Source of the DNA: Variovorax sp. J22G73
GTDB taxonomy: Bacteria > Pseudomonadota > Gammaproteobacteria > Burkholderiales > Burkholderiaceae_C
DNA length: 64,000 bases
Assembly (NCBI RefSeq): GCF_030317035.1
Contig: NZ_JASZYK010000004.1
Span: 496,001-560,000 of the forward strand
Direction: 5' to 3'
The notes under the pieces were generated by a model. That model did not search any database, was not told the DNA's origin, and worked only from the letters and a program-made list of their open reading frames with translations. The translations under genes and the position numbers were made by a program. Of this stretch, positions 34,636-42,872 are shown piece after piece (the stretch's first letter is position 1; the number at the start of each line of letters is the position of its first letter).

Positions 34636-35166
34636 ATGATGAAAAACCTCGTGAGCGCCCTGTGCGGCCTTGCCATTGTGGGCGCGGCCGGCCTGGCCCA
34701 GGCCCAGACGCCACCGGCGACACCCGCCGCCCCCATGTCCGCAGCCGCTGCCACCCCCACCCCGCCGGCCGCCAAGGCCGACCTGCAGGCAGGCTTCGTG
34801 AAGTCCGTGCGAGGCAGCGTTCAACTGCTCAGCGGTTCCGGCGACACGCGCGCCGCCAGCCCGGGCGACGCGCTCGGCGCGGTCGACCGCATCGTGACCG
34901 GCCCCGACTCTTCCGCCTCCGTGGTGCTGCGCGACGACACAACGCTGGTGGTCGGCCCCTCGTCGCGGCTGGACCTGAAGGAATTCCACTTCGACGGCAC
35001 CACGCACGAAGGCGGCATGCTGCTGTCGCTGCTGCGCGGCTCGATGCGCATGATCACGGGCCTGATCGGCAAGTCGAACCCCGACGCGGTGCGGGTCGAG
35101 ACGCAAACAGCCACCATCGGCATCCGTGGCACCGACTTCATCGTGCAGGCGGACGCCCAGCCATGA
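34636..35166 (+). CDS. Periplasmic FecR-domain protein
   Basis: 176 residues. Signal peptide with cleavage likely after AQA near residue 24, then a Pro/Ala-rich linker. A FecR domain follows (VKSVRGSVQLLSG, SVVLRDDTTLVVGPSSRLDL, TATIGIRGTDF). FecR domains sense or scaffold at the outer membrane, but here there is no sigma factor or TonB receptor. Overlaps the next gene (ATGA). In related genomes such a FecR/OmpA pair often precedes a CHASE2 adenylate cyclase, which is missing here. Confidence 0.85.
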   Translation: MMKNLVSALCGLAIVGAAGLAQAQTPPATPAAPMSAAAATPTPPAAKADLQAGFVKSVRGSVQLLSGSGDTRAASPGDALGAVDRIVTGPDSSASVVLRDDTTLVVGPSSRLDLKEFHFDGTTHEGGMLLSLLRGSMRMITGLIGKSNPDAVRVETQTATIGIRGTDFIVQADAQP

Positions 35167-35792
35167 AGACGGCAACCAACAAGACGCTGACTCGCCACGC
35201 CTCCCTGCTCACAGCCGCCCTGGTGGCCACGCTGCTCGCGGCCTGCTCTACGCCCGGCACCCGGGTGGTGCTGCTGCCCCAGGCCGACGGCACGGCCTCC
35301 GCCGTGGTCGTGCGCTCCAAGGACGGCGAAGAGCTGCTTTCCAAGCCCTACCAGCGCGCCACGGCGGCGGTCGGCGCCAGCGGCGCGCCGGTGGTCGACC
35401 AGGCCGATGCGGCCAAGGTGCAGGCCGAGAACAAGGCGCTGTTCGACATGCGCCCGCCCCCGCCGCAGCGCTACACGGTGTATTTCGAGCTCGGCGGCAC
35501 CACGCTGACGGCGGCCTCGCAACAGATCATGAGCGAGGCGATGGCCGCGGCGCTGGCGCGCAGCGGCAGCGACATCGTGGTGACGGGCCACACCGACACC
35601 AAGGGCAACGGCGAGCAGAACGACGTGCTGTCGCGCCGGCGAGCCCAGGAAGTGGCGCAACTCTTCATCGAGCGGCAGTTCCCGGCCAAGCGCATCGAGG
35701 CCGTGGGCCGCGGCGAACGCGAACTCGCCGTGCCGACCGCCGACGAGGTGGACGAGCCCCGCAACCGGCGCGTCACCATCGAGGTGCGCTGA
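35163..35792 (+). CDS. OmpA-family outer-membrane lipoprotein
   Basis: 209 residues. Lipoprotein signal with lipobox LLAAC (Cys ~28). The C-terminal ~110 residues are an OmpA/Pal peptidoglycan-binding domain: VYFELGGTTL, VTGHTDTKGNGEQNDVLSRRRAQEV and NRRVTIEVR. Probably tethers the outer membrane to the cell wall and, with the FecR protein, forms a sensory or structural pair. Start ATG overlaps the fecR-like stop codon, implying translational coupling. Confidence 0.92.
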   Translation: MKTATNKTLTRHASLLTAALVATLLAACSTPGTRVVLLPQADGTASAVVVRSKDGEELLSKPYQRATAAVGASGAPVVDQADAAKVQAENKALFDMRPPPPQRYTVYFELGGTTLTAASQQIMSEAMAAALARSGSDIVVTGHTDTKGNGEQNDVLSRRRAQEVAQLFIERQFPAKRIEAVGRGERELAVPTADEVDEPRNRRVTIEVR

Positions 35793-35819
35793 CCGGTCGA
35801 CCGGGCCGACCAGCTCAGC

Positions 35820-37052
35820 TCAGCTAAGGGTCACGCGCGCGAACTTGCGCTTGCCGACCTGAACGACATAGGTGCCGGCGGGCAACTTCAGGCCTTTGTC
35901 GCTGACGACCGCCGAGTCGACCCGCACGCCGCCGCCGTCGATCAGCCGGTTGCCCTCGCCCGACGACGACGCCAGGTTGGCCTGCTTCAGCAGCTGGCCG
36001 ATGCCCAGCGGCGCGCCCGACAGCGACACCTCAGGAATCTCGTCAGGCACGCCGCCCTTGCTGCGGTTGATGAAGTCCTGCTCCGCCGTTTCGGCGGCCG
36101 CCGCGCTGTGGAATCGGGCGGTGATTTCCTTGGCCAGCGCGACCTTCGCGTCCTTCGGGTTGCGGCCGCCCTCGATCTCGGCCTTCAGCGCCGCGATCTG
36201 CTCCAGCGACTGGAAGCTCAGCAGCGTGTACCAGCGCCACATCAGGTCGTCGGAAATCGACAGCACCTTGGCGAACATGGTGTTGGCGTCTTCGCTGATG
36301 CCGATGTAGTTGTTCTTGCTCTTGGACATCTTCTCGACGCCGTCGAGCCCTTCCAGCAGCGGCATGGTGAGGATGCACTGCGGTTCCTGGCCGTATTCCT
36401 GCTGGAGGTGGCGACCGACCAGCAGGTTGAACTTCTGGTCGGTACCACCCAGTTCCAGGTCGCTCTTGAGCGCCACCGAGTCGTAACCCTGCATCAGCGG
36501 GTACAGGAACTCGTGCACCGAGATCGACTGGCCGGCCTTGAAGCGCTTGTTGAAGTCGTCGCGCTCCATCATGCGGGCCACCGTGTACTTGGCGGCCAGC
36601 TGGATCATGCCGCGGGCGCCCAGCGGGTCGCTCCATTCGGAGTTGTAGCGAATCTCGGTCTTTTCGGGATCCAACACCAGGCTGGCCTGCTTGTAGTAAG
36701 TCTGGGCATTGGCCTCGATCTGCTCGCGGGTGAGCGGCGGGCGGGTGCTGTTGCGGCCGGAGGGGTCGCCAATGGTGGTGGTGAAGTCGCCGATCAGGAA
36801 TATCACCCGGTGGCCCAGGTCTTGCAGCTGGCGCATCTTGTTGAGCACCACCGTGTGACCGATGTGGATGTCGGGTGCCGTCGGGTCCAGGCCCAGCTTG
36901 ATGCGCAGCGGCGTGCCGGTGGCTTCCGAGCGCTGCAGCTTGCGCACCCACTCGTCCTGCGGGAGCAGTTCGTCAGCGCCCCGGAGGGATATTTCGAGCG
37001 CGCGTCCTACACTATTTGAGAGGGTCTTGGATGTAACAGATTCGGCGTTCAT
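35820..37052 (-). CDS. tyrS: Tyrosyl-tRNA synthetase
   Basis: 410 residues. Class I aminoacyl-tRNA synthetase charging tRNA-Tyr. HIGH motif is DIHIGHT and the KMSKS loop is EKMSKSKNN; a C-terminal S4-like domain (GIGQLLKQANLASS, GGGVRVD, VQVGKRKFARVTL) completes it. It belongs to the shorter TyrZ-like form of beta-proteobacteria. Divergent from the M23 peptidase, the usual tyrS neighbour in this order. Confidence 0.98.
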   Translation of the reverse strand: MNAESVTSKTLSNSVGRALEISLRGADELLPQDEWVRKLQRSEATGTPLRIKLGLDPTAPDIHIGHTVVLNKMRQLQDLGHRVIFLIGDFTTTIGDPSGRNSTRPPLTREQIEANAQTYYKQASLVLDPEKTEIRYNSEWSDPLGARGMIQLAAKYTVARMMERDDFNKRFKAGQSISVHEFLYPLMQGYDSVALKSDLELGGTDQKFNLLVGRHLQQEYGQEPQCILTMPLLEGLDGVEKMSKSKNNYIGISEDANTMFAKVLSISDDLMWRWYTLLSFQSLEQIAALKAEIEGGRNPKDAKVALAKEITARFHSAAAAETAEQDFINRSKGGVPDEIPEVSLSGAPLGIGQLLKQANLASSSGEGNRLIDGGGVRVDSAVVSDKGLKLPAGTYVVQVGKRKFARVTLS

Positions 37053-37064
37053 GGGCTTTTTTAG

Positions 37065-37092
37065 CTGACTTTGGGGGTGCCGAAGCTATACT
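37065..37092 (+). promoter_or_regulatory. Candidate sigma-70 promoter of the M23 peptidase
   Basis: -35 CTGACT (37065-37070) and -10 TATACT (37087-37092) separated by 16 bp, in the tyrS/M23 divergent region. TATACT matches the -10 consensus at five of six positions. Confidence 0.5.
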
Positions 37093-37211
37093 CAGCCCGA
37101 CTTTTCAAGCGCCGAATTCTAAGCGGCGCTTCTTCCGCACCGTCTGCTGCCGCCCTGAACGTACTGGGCCTTGCAGCACGGATTTGCAGAACCTGAGCTG
37201 GAATTCAAAGT

Positions 37212-38558
37212 TTGATCAACGGTATTCTTGCCGCCGAGGAGCTTCTTGCTTCTCGCGTGGCCTATACATTCCGGACGTACCCCAAGCAGATCACCGCGAT
37301 CATCGCGGCGGCCCTGCTGAGCGCCGGCACCCTGGCGGTGGCCTCGCTCGGTCCGGACGCGTCCGACCTCCCGGTGAAGCAGATTCTCGAAGCCACGGCA
37401 CCCGTGTCGTTCGCCGAGCAGAGCGCGTCCCTGGAGAATTTCAGCTTCACGCTGTTCCGCACCGACGTCACCCGTTCCAGCGACACCGCCGAGGCCCTGC
37501 TGAAGCGCCTGGGCATTTCCGACCCCGCCGCCACCGCCTATGTGCGCGGCAACGCCGAAGCCCGCAACGCCCTGTTCTCGCGCGCCGGTCGCACCGTGAC
37601 GGCCGAGGCCACGCAGGAAAACCAGCTCAAGAAGCTCAGCGCCCGCTGGATTCCCGACGGCGACGGCAACTTCAAGCGCTTCGTGATCGAGCGCACGCCC
37701 ACCGGCTTCGCCGGCGTGACCGAGCGCGATGCCCTCACCCCCGGCACCCGCCTGGCGAGCGGCACCATCCGCACCTCGCTGTTCGCGGCCACCGACGATT
37801 CGCGCATTCCCGATGCCGTGGCAAGCCAGCTGGCCGACATCTTCGCGGGCGACGTCGACGTGCGCGCCCTGCGCAAGGGCGACCGCTTCGCCGTGGTGTA
37901 CGAGACCTTCGAAGCCGACGGCCAGTCGCTGCGCAGCGGCCGCGTGCTGTCGGCCGAGTTCGAGAACAACGGCAAGCTGCACCAGGCCGTCTGGTTCCAG
38001 CCCCCGGGCGCCAACCAGAAGGGCAGCTACTACCGGCCGAACGGCGACAGCCTGCGCAAGGCCTACCTGGCGACGCCGGTGGAGTTCTCGCGCGTGTCCA
38101 GCGGCTTCGCGATGCGCATGCACCCGATCCTGAACAGCTGGCGCCAGCACAACGGCATCGACTACGCGGCGCCCACGGGCACCTCGGTGCGTTCGGTGGG
38201 CGACGGCACGGTCGACTTCGCCGGCACGCAGAACGGCTACGGCAACATCGTCATCATCAACCACCGCAACAACCAGCAGACGGCGTATGCGCACTTGAGC
38301 CGCATCGACGTCAAGGCCGGCCAGAGCATCAGCCAGGGCCAGGCCATCGGCGCGGTGGGTTCGACCGGCTGGGCCACCGGCCCGCACCTGCACTTCGAAT
38401 TCCGCGTGGCCGGCGTCTACCAGGACCCGGCGTCCATCGCGCAAGAAGGCGGCGCCCCCATCACCGCGGCCCTGCGCCCGGCCTTCGAGCGCATCGCCGT
38501 GGGCGCGCGCACCGAACTGGCGGCGGCCTTCTCCGTCGTCCAGGCCAGCGCCGACTGA
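37212..38558 (+). CDS. M23 family (LytM-type) peptidoglycan endopeptidase
   Basis: 448 residues from a TTG start at 37212. An N-terminal hydrophobic segment (ITAIIAAALLSAGTLAVASL) anchors or exports it to the periplasm. The middle region is OapA/LysM-like. The C-terminal M23 domain has zinc ligands HNGIDYAAP and HLHFEF. It cleaves peptidoglycan cross-links. It precedes anmK, which recycles anhydro-muramic acid, so the two likely cooperate in wall turnover. A TATACT promoter lies at 37087-37092. Confidence 0.94.
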   Translation: MINGILAAEELLASRVAYTFRTYPKQITAIIAAALLSAGTLAVASLGPDASDLPVKQILEATAPVSFAEQSASLENFSFTLFRTDVTRSSDTAEALLKRLGISDPAATAYVRGNAEARNALFSRAGRTVTAEATQENQLKKLSARWIPDGDGNFKRFVIERTPTGFAGVTERDALTPGTRLASGTIRTSLFAATDDSRIPDAVASQLADIFAGDVDVRALRKGDRFAVVYETFEADGQSLRSGRVLSAEFENNGKLHQAVWFQPPGANQKGSYYRPNGDSLRKAYLATPVEFSRVSSGFAMRMHPILNSWRQHNGIDYAAPTGTSVRSVGDGTVDFAGTQNGYGNIVIINHRNNQQTAYAHLSRIDVKAGQSISQGQAIGAVGSTGWATGPHLHFEFRVAGVYQDPASIAQEGGAPITAALRPAFERIAVGARTELAAAFSVVQASAD

Positions 38559-38581
38559 GCTTTTTCGACACCGATCCACGG

Positions 38582-39706
38582 ATGGCCGCCGACCTTTTCA
38601 TCGGCCTGATGTCGGGCACCTCGCTCGACGGCGTGGACGGCGTGCTCGCCGACTTCTCCGGCGGCCGCATCGCGGTGCAGGCCTACGCCACGGCCGAGTT
38701 TCCCGTGGCACTGCGCGCGGAACTCATGGCGCTGAACACCCCCGGGGACAACGAATTGCACCGCGCGGCCCTCGCTGGCAACGGCCTGGCCCGGGCCTAT
38801 GCCGGCGTCGTGCACCAGCTGCTGGCGGACAGCGGCATCGCCGCCGGGGCCATCGCCGCCATCGGCGCGCACGGCCAGACGGTGCGCCACCGGCCGCTGG
38901 AGTTCGACGAGGCCGGCTACACGCTGCAGCTCAACAACCCATCCCTTCTGGCGGAACTGACCGGCATCGACGTGGTCGGCGACTTTCGCAGCCGCGACCT
39001 CGCCGCCGGCGGCCAGGGCGCGCCGCTGGTGCCGGCCTTTCACCGCGCGCTGTTCGCCCGCGCGGACGAAACCGTCGCGGTGCTGAACATCGGCGGCATT
39101 TCCAACCTGAGCCTGCTGCCGCCCACCAACGCGCCCGAGGGCGCCCTGGTGCTCGGCTTCGACTGCGGCCCCGGCAACGCGCTGATGGACCACTGGTGCC
39201 AGACCTACCAGGGCCAGCCCTTCGACCGCGGCGGCCAATGGGCCGCCACCGGCCGCGTGATGCCCGAACTGCTCGACCTGCTGCTGGCCGACGCCTACTT
39301 TGCCAAGGCGCCACCCAAGAGCACCGGGCGCGACCTGTTCAACCCGACCTGGCTCGCCGCGCAGCTCGGCACCACGGCGATGGACCCCGCGGACGTGCAG
39401 GCAACGCTGACCGAGCTGACCGCGCGCGCCTGCGCCGCCGACGTGCGCAGCCATGGAAAAGACAGCAGGCTGCTGATCGTCTGCGGCGGCGGCGCGCTGA
39501 ACGATCACCTGCTTGGCCGCCTGCGCGCGCTGCTGCCGGGCGTGGAGGTGGTGGCGTCGACCGACCATGGCCTGCCGCCCCAGCAGGTCGAAGCCGCTGC
39601 TTTTGCATGGCTGGCGCGCGCCACGATGCGGCGCGAGGCGGGCAACCTCGCCAGCGTGACCGGCGCACGCGGCGCGCGGGTGCTGGGCGCGATCTACCCC
39701 GCCTGA
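38582..39706 (+). CDS. anmK: Anhydro-N-acetylmuramic acid kinase
   Basis: 374 residues. Phosphorylates and hydrolyses 1,6-anhydro-MurNAc to MurNAc-6-phosphate in peptidoglycan recycling. Family motifs: GLMSGTSLDGVDGVL at the N-terminus, GAHGQTVRH, VLNIGGISNLS, GFDCGPGNALMD and the C-terminal CGGGALN. Start ATG at 38582, 23 bp after the M23 peptidase stop; same-strand coupling supports a wall-recycling operon. Confidence 0.97.
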   Translation: MAADLFIGLMSGTSLDGVDGVLADFSGGRIAVQAYATAEFPVALRAELMALNTPGDNELHRAALAGNGLARAYAGVVHQLLADSGIAAGAIAAIGAHGQTVRHRPLEFDEAGYTLQLNNPSLLAELTGIDVVGDFRSRDLAAGGQGAPLVPAFHRALFARADETVAVLNIGGISNLSLLPPTNAPEGALVLGFDCGPGNALMDHWCQTYQGQPFDRGGQWAATGRVMPELLDLLLADAYFAKAPPKSTGRDLFNPTWLAAQLGTTAMDPADVQATLTELTARACAADVRSHGKDSRLLIVCGGGALNDHLLGRLRALLPGVEVVASTDHGLPPQQVEAAAFAWLARATMRREAGNLASVTGARGARVLGAIYPA

Positions 39707-39724
39707 GCCTGCAAGGCGGCTGGA

Positions 39725-41167
39725 TCAGCCCTGGCCGGAGACTTCCGGCTGCGCCGGGTGCGCCGCCCGCGCCTGCGACGGCAGGTGCCAGAAGATCAGC
39801 GCCGAAGCCACCGTGATGAGCCCCATGCTGGCGAAGGTCGCCTGGAACGCGTCCAGCGTGTGCGCCGGCGAGTCGGTGCCGAAGATGCCGTTGTAGCCCG
39901 CCAGCACGGCGCCCGCTGCGGCCACGCCCAGGCTCATGGCCAGCATCTGCACCATCGACAGCAGGCTGTTGCCGCTGCTGGCCATGCTGCCGTCCAGGTC
40001 CTTCAGCGTGATGGTGTTCATGGCGGTGAACTGCAGCGAATTCACCGCGCCGAAGGCCAGCAGCTGCAGCACGTGCAGCGCCATCGGCTGGCCGGGTGCC
40101 GTGAGGCCGAAGCTGGCCATCGTGCAGCCCACGAGGATCGTGTTGACCACCAGCACGCGGCGGTAGCCGTGGCGCGTGATGAGCGGCGTGGCGAAGCGCT
40201 TCATGGCCATGCCGGCCAGCGCGATGGGCAGCATCATCAGCCCGGCGCGCACCGGCGAATAGCCCATCGACACCTGCAGCAGGAGCGGCACCAGGAACGG
40301 CATGCAGCTGCTGCCCAGCCGCGAGAACAGGTTGCCGATGAGCCCGATGCTGAGCGTCTGCACATGGAAGAGCGAAGGCGCGAACAGCGGCTCGGGCGTG
40401 CGCGAGGCGCGCAGCCAGTAGGCGACGATGCTCGCGAAACCGAAGATCAGCACGACCATCACGCCGCCCTGGCGCAGGCCCAGTTCCGAGACGCCGTCCA
40501 GCGCCAGCGAGATCGCCACCATGCCGAAGGCCAGCATGGCGTAGCCGACGCTGTCGAAGCGCTTCTGCGTCACGCCGCGCAGGTCGGGCATGTACTTGAG
40601 CGTGGCCAGGCAGCCGAGCAGGCCGACGGGCACGTTGATCAGGAAGATCCAGTGCCACGAGGCGTACTGCACCAGCCAGCCGCCCAGCGTAGGGCCCAGC
40701 AGGGGGCCGATGAGGCCGGGAATGGCCACGAAGCTCATCGCCTGCAGGAACTCCCCGCGTGGCACCGTGCGCAGCAGCGCCAGCCGCCCTACAGGCAGCA
40801 GCAGCGCGCCACCCAGTCCCTGCACCACCCGCGCGGCCACCAGTTGCCCCAGCCCGTGCGACAGCGCGCACAGCACCGAGCCGGCGGCGAACAGCACGAT
40901 GGCGCAGAAGAAGATGCGCCGGGTGCCGAAACGGTCGGCGATCCAGCCCGAGGCGGGGATCAGCATCGCCATGGTGAGCGCGTAGGCCACCACCACCGAT
41001 TGCATGCGCAGCGGGCTTTCGCCCAGGCTCGCGGCCATCGCCGGCAGCGCCGTGTTGATGATGGTGGCGTCCAGCGTCTGCATGAAGAAGCCGACGGCGA
41101 CGAGCCACAGCAGGCTCTTGCGGACGGGGGCAACGGAACGGTTGGCGTCGTCGGCCTGGGGGGTCAT
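39725..41167 (-). CDS. DHA2-family MFS drug exporter
   Basis: 480 residues, about 13-14 membrane helices, EmrB/QacA type. Motif A-like WIADRFGTRRIF and motif C-like GPLLGPTLGGWLV are visible, with DATIINTALPA in helix 1. Proton-coupled efflux of drugs or toxic lipophiles is expected; no EmrA-like partner is adjacent. ATG at 41167 (MTPQADD) is used; in-frame ATGs at 41173 and 41188 are possible. It lies just downstream of the erpA terminator. Confidence 0.9.
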   Translation of the reverse strand: MTPQADDANRSVAPVRKSLLWLVAVGFFMQTLDATIINTALPAMAASLGESPLRMQSVVVAYALTMAMLIPASGWIADRFGTRRIFFCAIVLFAAGSVLCALSHGLGQLVAARVVQGLGGALLLPVGRLALLRTVPRGEFLQAMSFVAIPGLIGPLLGPTLGGWLVQYASWHWIFLINVPVGLLGCLATLKYMPDLRGVTQKRFDSVGYAMLAFGMVAISLALDGVSELGLRQGGVMVVLIFGFASIVAYWLRASRTPEPLFAPSLFHVQTLSIGLIGNLFSRLGSSCMPFLVPLLLQVSMGYSPVRAGLMMLPIALAGMAMKRFATPLITRHGYRRVLVVNTILVGCTMASFGLTAPGQPMALHVLQLLAFGAVNSLQFTAMNTITLKDLDGSMASSGNSLLSMVQMLAMSLGVAAAGAVLAGYNGIFGTDSPAHTLDAFQATFASMGLITVASALIFWHLPSQARAAHPAQPEVSGQG

Positions 41168-41205
41168 GGGCATGCGGGACGGAAGCAAGAACGGAAACGG
41201 GAACG

Positions 41206-41229
41206 AAAAAGCCGCCCGAAGGCGGCTTT
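41206..41229 (-). terminator. Intrinsic terminator of erpA
   Basis: On the minus strand AAGCCGCC-TTCG-GGCGGCTT followed by TTTCG. The same stem-loop sequence recurs at 41806-41828. It ends the erpA transcript before the MFS gene. Confidence 0.85.
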
Positions 41230-41260
41230 CTGGGGAAGCTGGGTCAGCAGCATCCGGGCA

Positions 41261-41626
41261 TCAGGCCGAGAAGCTCGATCCGCAGCCGCAGGTGCTGGTG
41301 GCGTTGGGGTTCTTGATGACGAACTGGGCGCCTTGCAGGTCTTCCTTGTAGTCGATCTCGGCGCCGACCAGGTACTGGTAGCTCATGGCATCGATCAACA
41401 GCGACACACCGTTCTTGGTCATGGTGGTGTCGTCTTCGTTCGTGATTTCGTCGAAGGTGAAGCCGTACTGGAAGCCGGAGCAGCCGCCACCCTGCACGAA
41501 CACGCGCAGCTTGAGGTCGGGGTTGCCTTCTTCGGCGATCAGGTCGGCCACCTTGGCTGCCGCACTGTCGGTGAAGACAATGGGCTCTGGCATCTGGGTC
41601 TGGATGTTTTCGGCTACGGCGCTCAT
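41261..41626 (-). CDS. erpA: Iron-sulfur cluster insertion protein ErpA
   Basis: 121 residues. A-type carrier that delivers Fe-S clusters to apoproteins. The three conserved cysteines are in GGGCSGFQYGF and the C-terminal CGCGSSFSA. N-terminal QMPEPIVFTDSAAAKV is typical of beta-proteobacterial ErpA. AAGGAG ribosome-binding site. The intergenic region ahead of it contains two hairpins of unknown role (around 41712-41743 and 41758-41776). Confidence 0.97.
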   Translation of the reverse strand: MSAVAENIQTQMPEPIVFTDSAAAKVADLIAEEGNPDLKLRVFVQGGGCSGFQYGFTFDEITNEDDTTMTKNGVSLLIDAMSYQYLVGAEIDYKEDLQGAQFVIKNPNATSTCGCGSSFSA

Positions 41627-41757
41627 GGGGGAATCACTCCTTGGAGGCCGAACAAGCGGCCAATGGAACCAATGCTACTGCAATGCCGCAATTTCGGCAG
41701 TCGGGTGTGGCGTGCACCCCAACGCAAGTGGGGTTGGATGCACCGAACCCAAGACTC

Positions 41758-41776
41758 CGCCGGCAAAAAGCCGGCG
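41758..41776. repeat. Hairpin in the erpA-rpsI intergenic region
   Basis: CGCCGGC-AAAAA-GCCGGCG, a perfect 7-bp stem with a 5-nt loop. A second, imperfect stem (GTGCA 41712-41716 with TGCAC 41739-41743) lies nearby. No U-tract follows, so a terminator is unlikely; could be an mRNA element or protein site. Confidence 0.4.
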
Positions 41777-41805
41777 TGAGGGATGTTTTCGATGCTTCTG
41801 CAACG

Positions 41806-41828
41806 AAAAAGCCGCCCGAAGGCGGCTT
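41806..41828 (-). terminator. Intrinsic terminator of rplM-rpsI
   Basis: On the minus strand AAGCCGCC-TTCG-GGCGGCTTTTTCG, 20 bp beyond the rpsI stop. It shares 25 identical bases with the erpA terminator at 41204-41228. Confidence 0.88.
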
Positions 41829-41847
41829 CTTGTTCGCAGTGAACAGA

Positions 41848-42240
41848 TCAGCGCTTGCTGAACTGCTTGCGGCGACGGGCGGAGTGCAGACCGACCTTCT
41901 TACGTTCGACTTCACGCGCATCGCGCGTCACGAAGCCGGCTTGGCTCAGCACGGGCTTGAGCGTGGCGTCGTAGTCGATCAGCGCACGGGTGATGCCGTG
42001 GCGCGTGGCGCCGGCTTGACCCGATTCGCCGCCGCCGTTCACGTTGACCATCACGTCGAAAGCTTCGAGGTTGTTGGTCAGCGCGAGGGGTTGCTTGGCG
42101 ATCATGATCGAGGTTTCACGGCCGAAGAACTCTTGGATGTCCTTGCCGTTGACCGTGATCTTGCCGGTGCCTTTTTTCAGAAACACACGGGCGACGCTGG
42201 ATTTGCGACGGCCGGTGCCATTGTTCCATTCACCAATCAT
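41848..42240 (-). CDS. rpsI: 30S ribosomal protein S9
   Basis: 130 residues, exactly the usual S9 length. MIGEWNNGTGRRKSSVARV at the start and the C-terminal ARRRKQFSKR tail that reaches the P-site tRNA are diagnostic. The ATG at 42240 is used rather than an in-frame TTG two codons upstream. Twelve bp after rplM, the standard rplM-rpsI operon. Confidence 0.99.
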   Translation of the reverse strand: MIGEWNNGTGRRKSSVARVFLKKGTGKITVNGKDIQEFFGRETSIMIAKQPLALTNNLEAFDVMVNVNGGGESGQAGATRHGITRALIDYDATLKPVLSQAGFVTRDAREVERKKVGLHSARRRKQFSKR

Positions 42241-42252
42241 TCTCAAGGCTCC

Positions 42253-42684
42253 TTACAGTTCCAGCACTTTGGGCTGTTGGGCGGTATGCGGGTGCTCTGC
42301 GCCACCGTAGACCTTGAGTTTCTTGATCATCGCGTAGCCAAGCGGACCCTTGGGCAGCATGCCCTTGACGGCCTTTTCCAGGGCACGGCCCGGGAACTTG
42401 GATTGCATGTCGCGGAAGTTGGTGGCACTGATGCCGCCCGGGTAGCCCGAGTGACGGTAGTACACCTTGTCGATCGACTTGGCGCCGGTGACGCGCAGTT
42501 GCGCGGCGTTGATGATGACGATGAAGTCACCGGTATCGACGTGAGGCGTGTAAATGGCCTTGTGTTTGCCGCGCAAACGGAGAGCAACTTCGCTGGCTAC
42601 TCGTCCGAGGACCTTGTCGGTCGCGTCAATCACAAACCACTCGTGCGTCACGTCAGCGGGCTTGGCGCTGAACGTTTTGGTCAT
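42253..42684 (-). CDS. rplM: 50S ribosomal protein L13
   Basis: 143 residues, normal L13 length. Recognised by WFVIDATDKVLGRVASEVAL, YRHSGYPGG and VKGMLPKGPLG. First gene of rplM-rpsI. Its leader carries a strong promoter (42833-42861), a long-range GC hairpin and a small CTCTT/AAGAG hairpin that could mask the Shine-Dalgarno, hinting at autogenous control. Confidence 0.99.
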   Translation of the reverse strand: MTKTFSAKPADVTHEWFVIDATDKVLGRVASEVALRLRGKHKAIYTPHVDTGDFIVIINAAQLRVTGAKSIDKVYYRHSGYPGGISATNFRDMQSKFPGRALEKAVKGMLPKGPLGYAMIKKLKVYGGAEHPHTAQQPKVLEL

Positions 42685-42767
42685 GAGTTTTTCTCTTGAA
42701 AAGAGGGTTTGGCGAGCCCTTTTCCACGGTCGGCGTTCCTCTGGTGGGAATCTCTTAGGTGGGTGAC

Positions 42768-42807
42768 CCCCGCGCCGCAGGACGGATCGGGAGACTTCGC
42801 CGCGGGG
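42768..42807 (-). promoter_or_regulatory. Structured leader element of rplM mRNA
   Basis: CCCCGCG (42768-42774) and CGCGGGG (42801-42807) can pair around a 26-nt loop within the rplM leader. Together with the Shine-Dalgarno hairpin near 42692-42705 this may form a protein-binding leader. Structure is by eye only. Confidence 0.4.
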
Positions 42808-42832
42808 CTACAAAAACGCTGCGAAGCCCGCG

Positions 42833-42861
42833 ATTATATGAAGAATCGGCCGATTGGCCAA
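42833..42861 (-). promoter_or_regulatory. Strong sigma-70 promoter of rplM-rpsI
   Basis: On the minus strand -35 TTGGCC (42861-42856), 17-bp spacer, perfect -10 TATAAT (42838-42833). Transcription would begin about 140 nt before the rplM start codon. Confidence 0.8.
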
Positions 42862-42872
42862 TTTCCCGCGTT

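Noticed and set aside
35793..35819. Bidirectional terminator between ompA-like gene and tyrS
   Set aside because: Only short GACC/GGTC palindromes and a CAGCT repeat; no stable stem plus U-tract.
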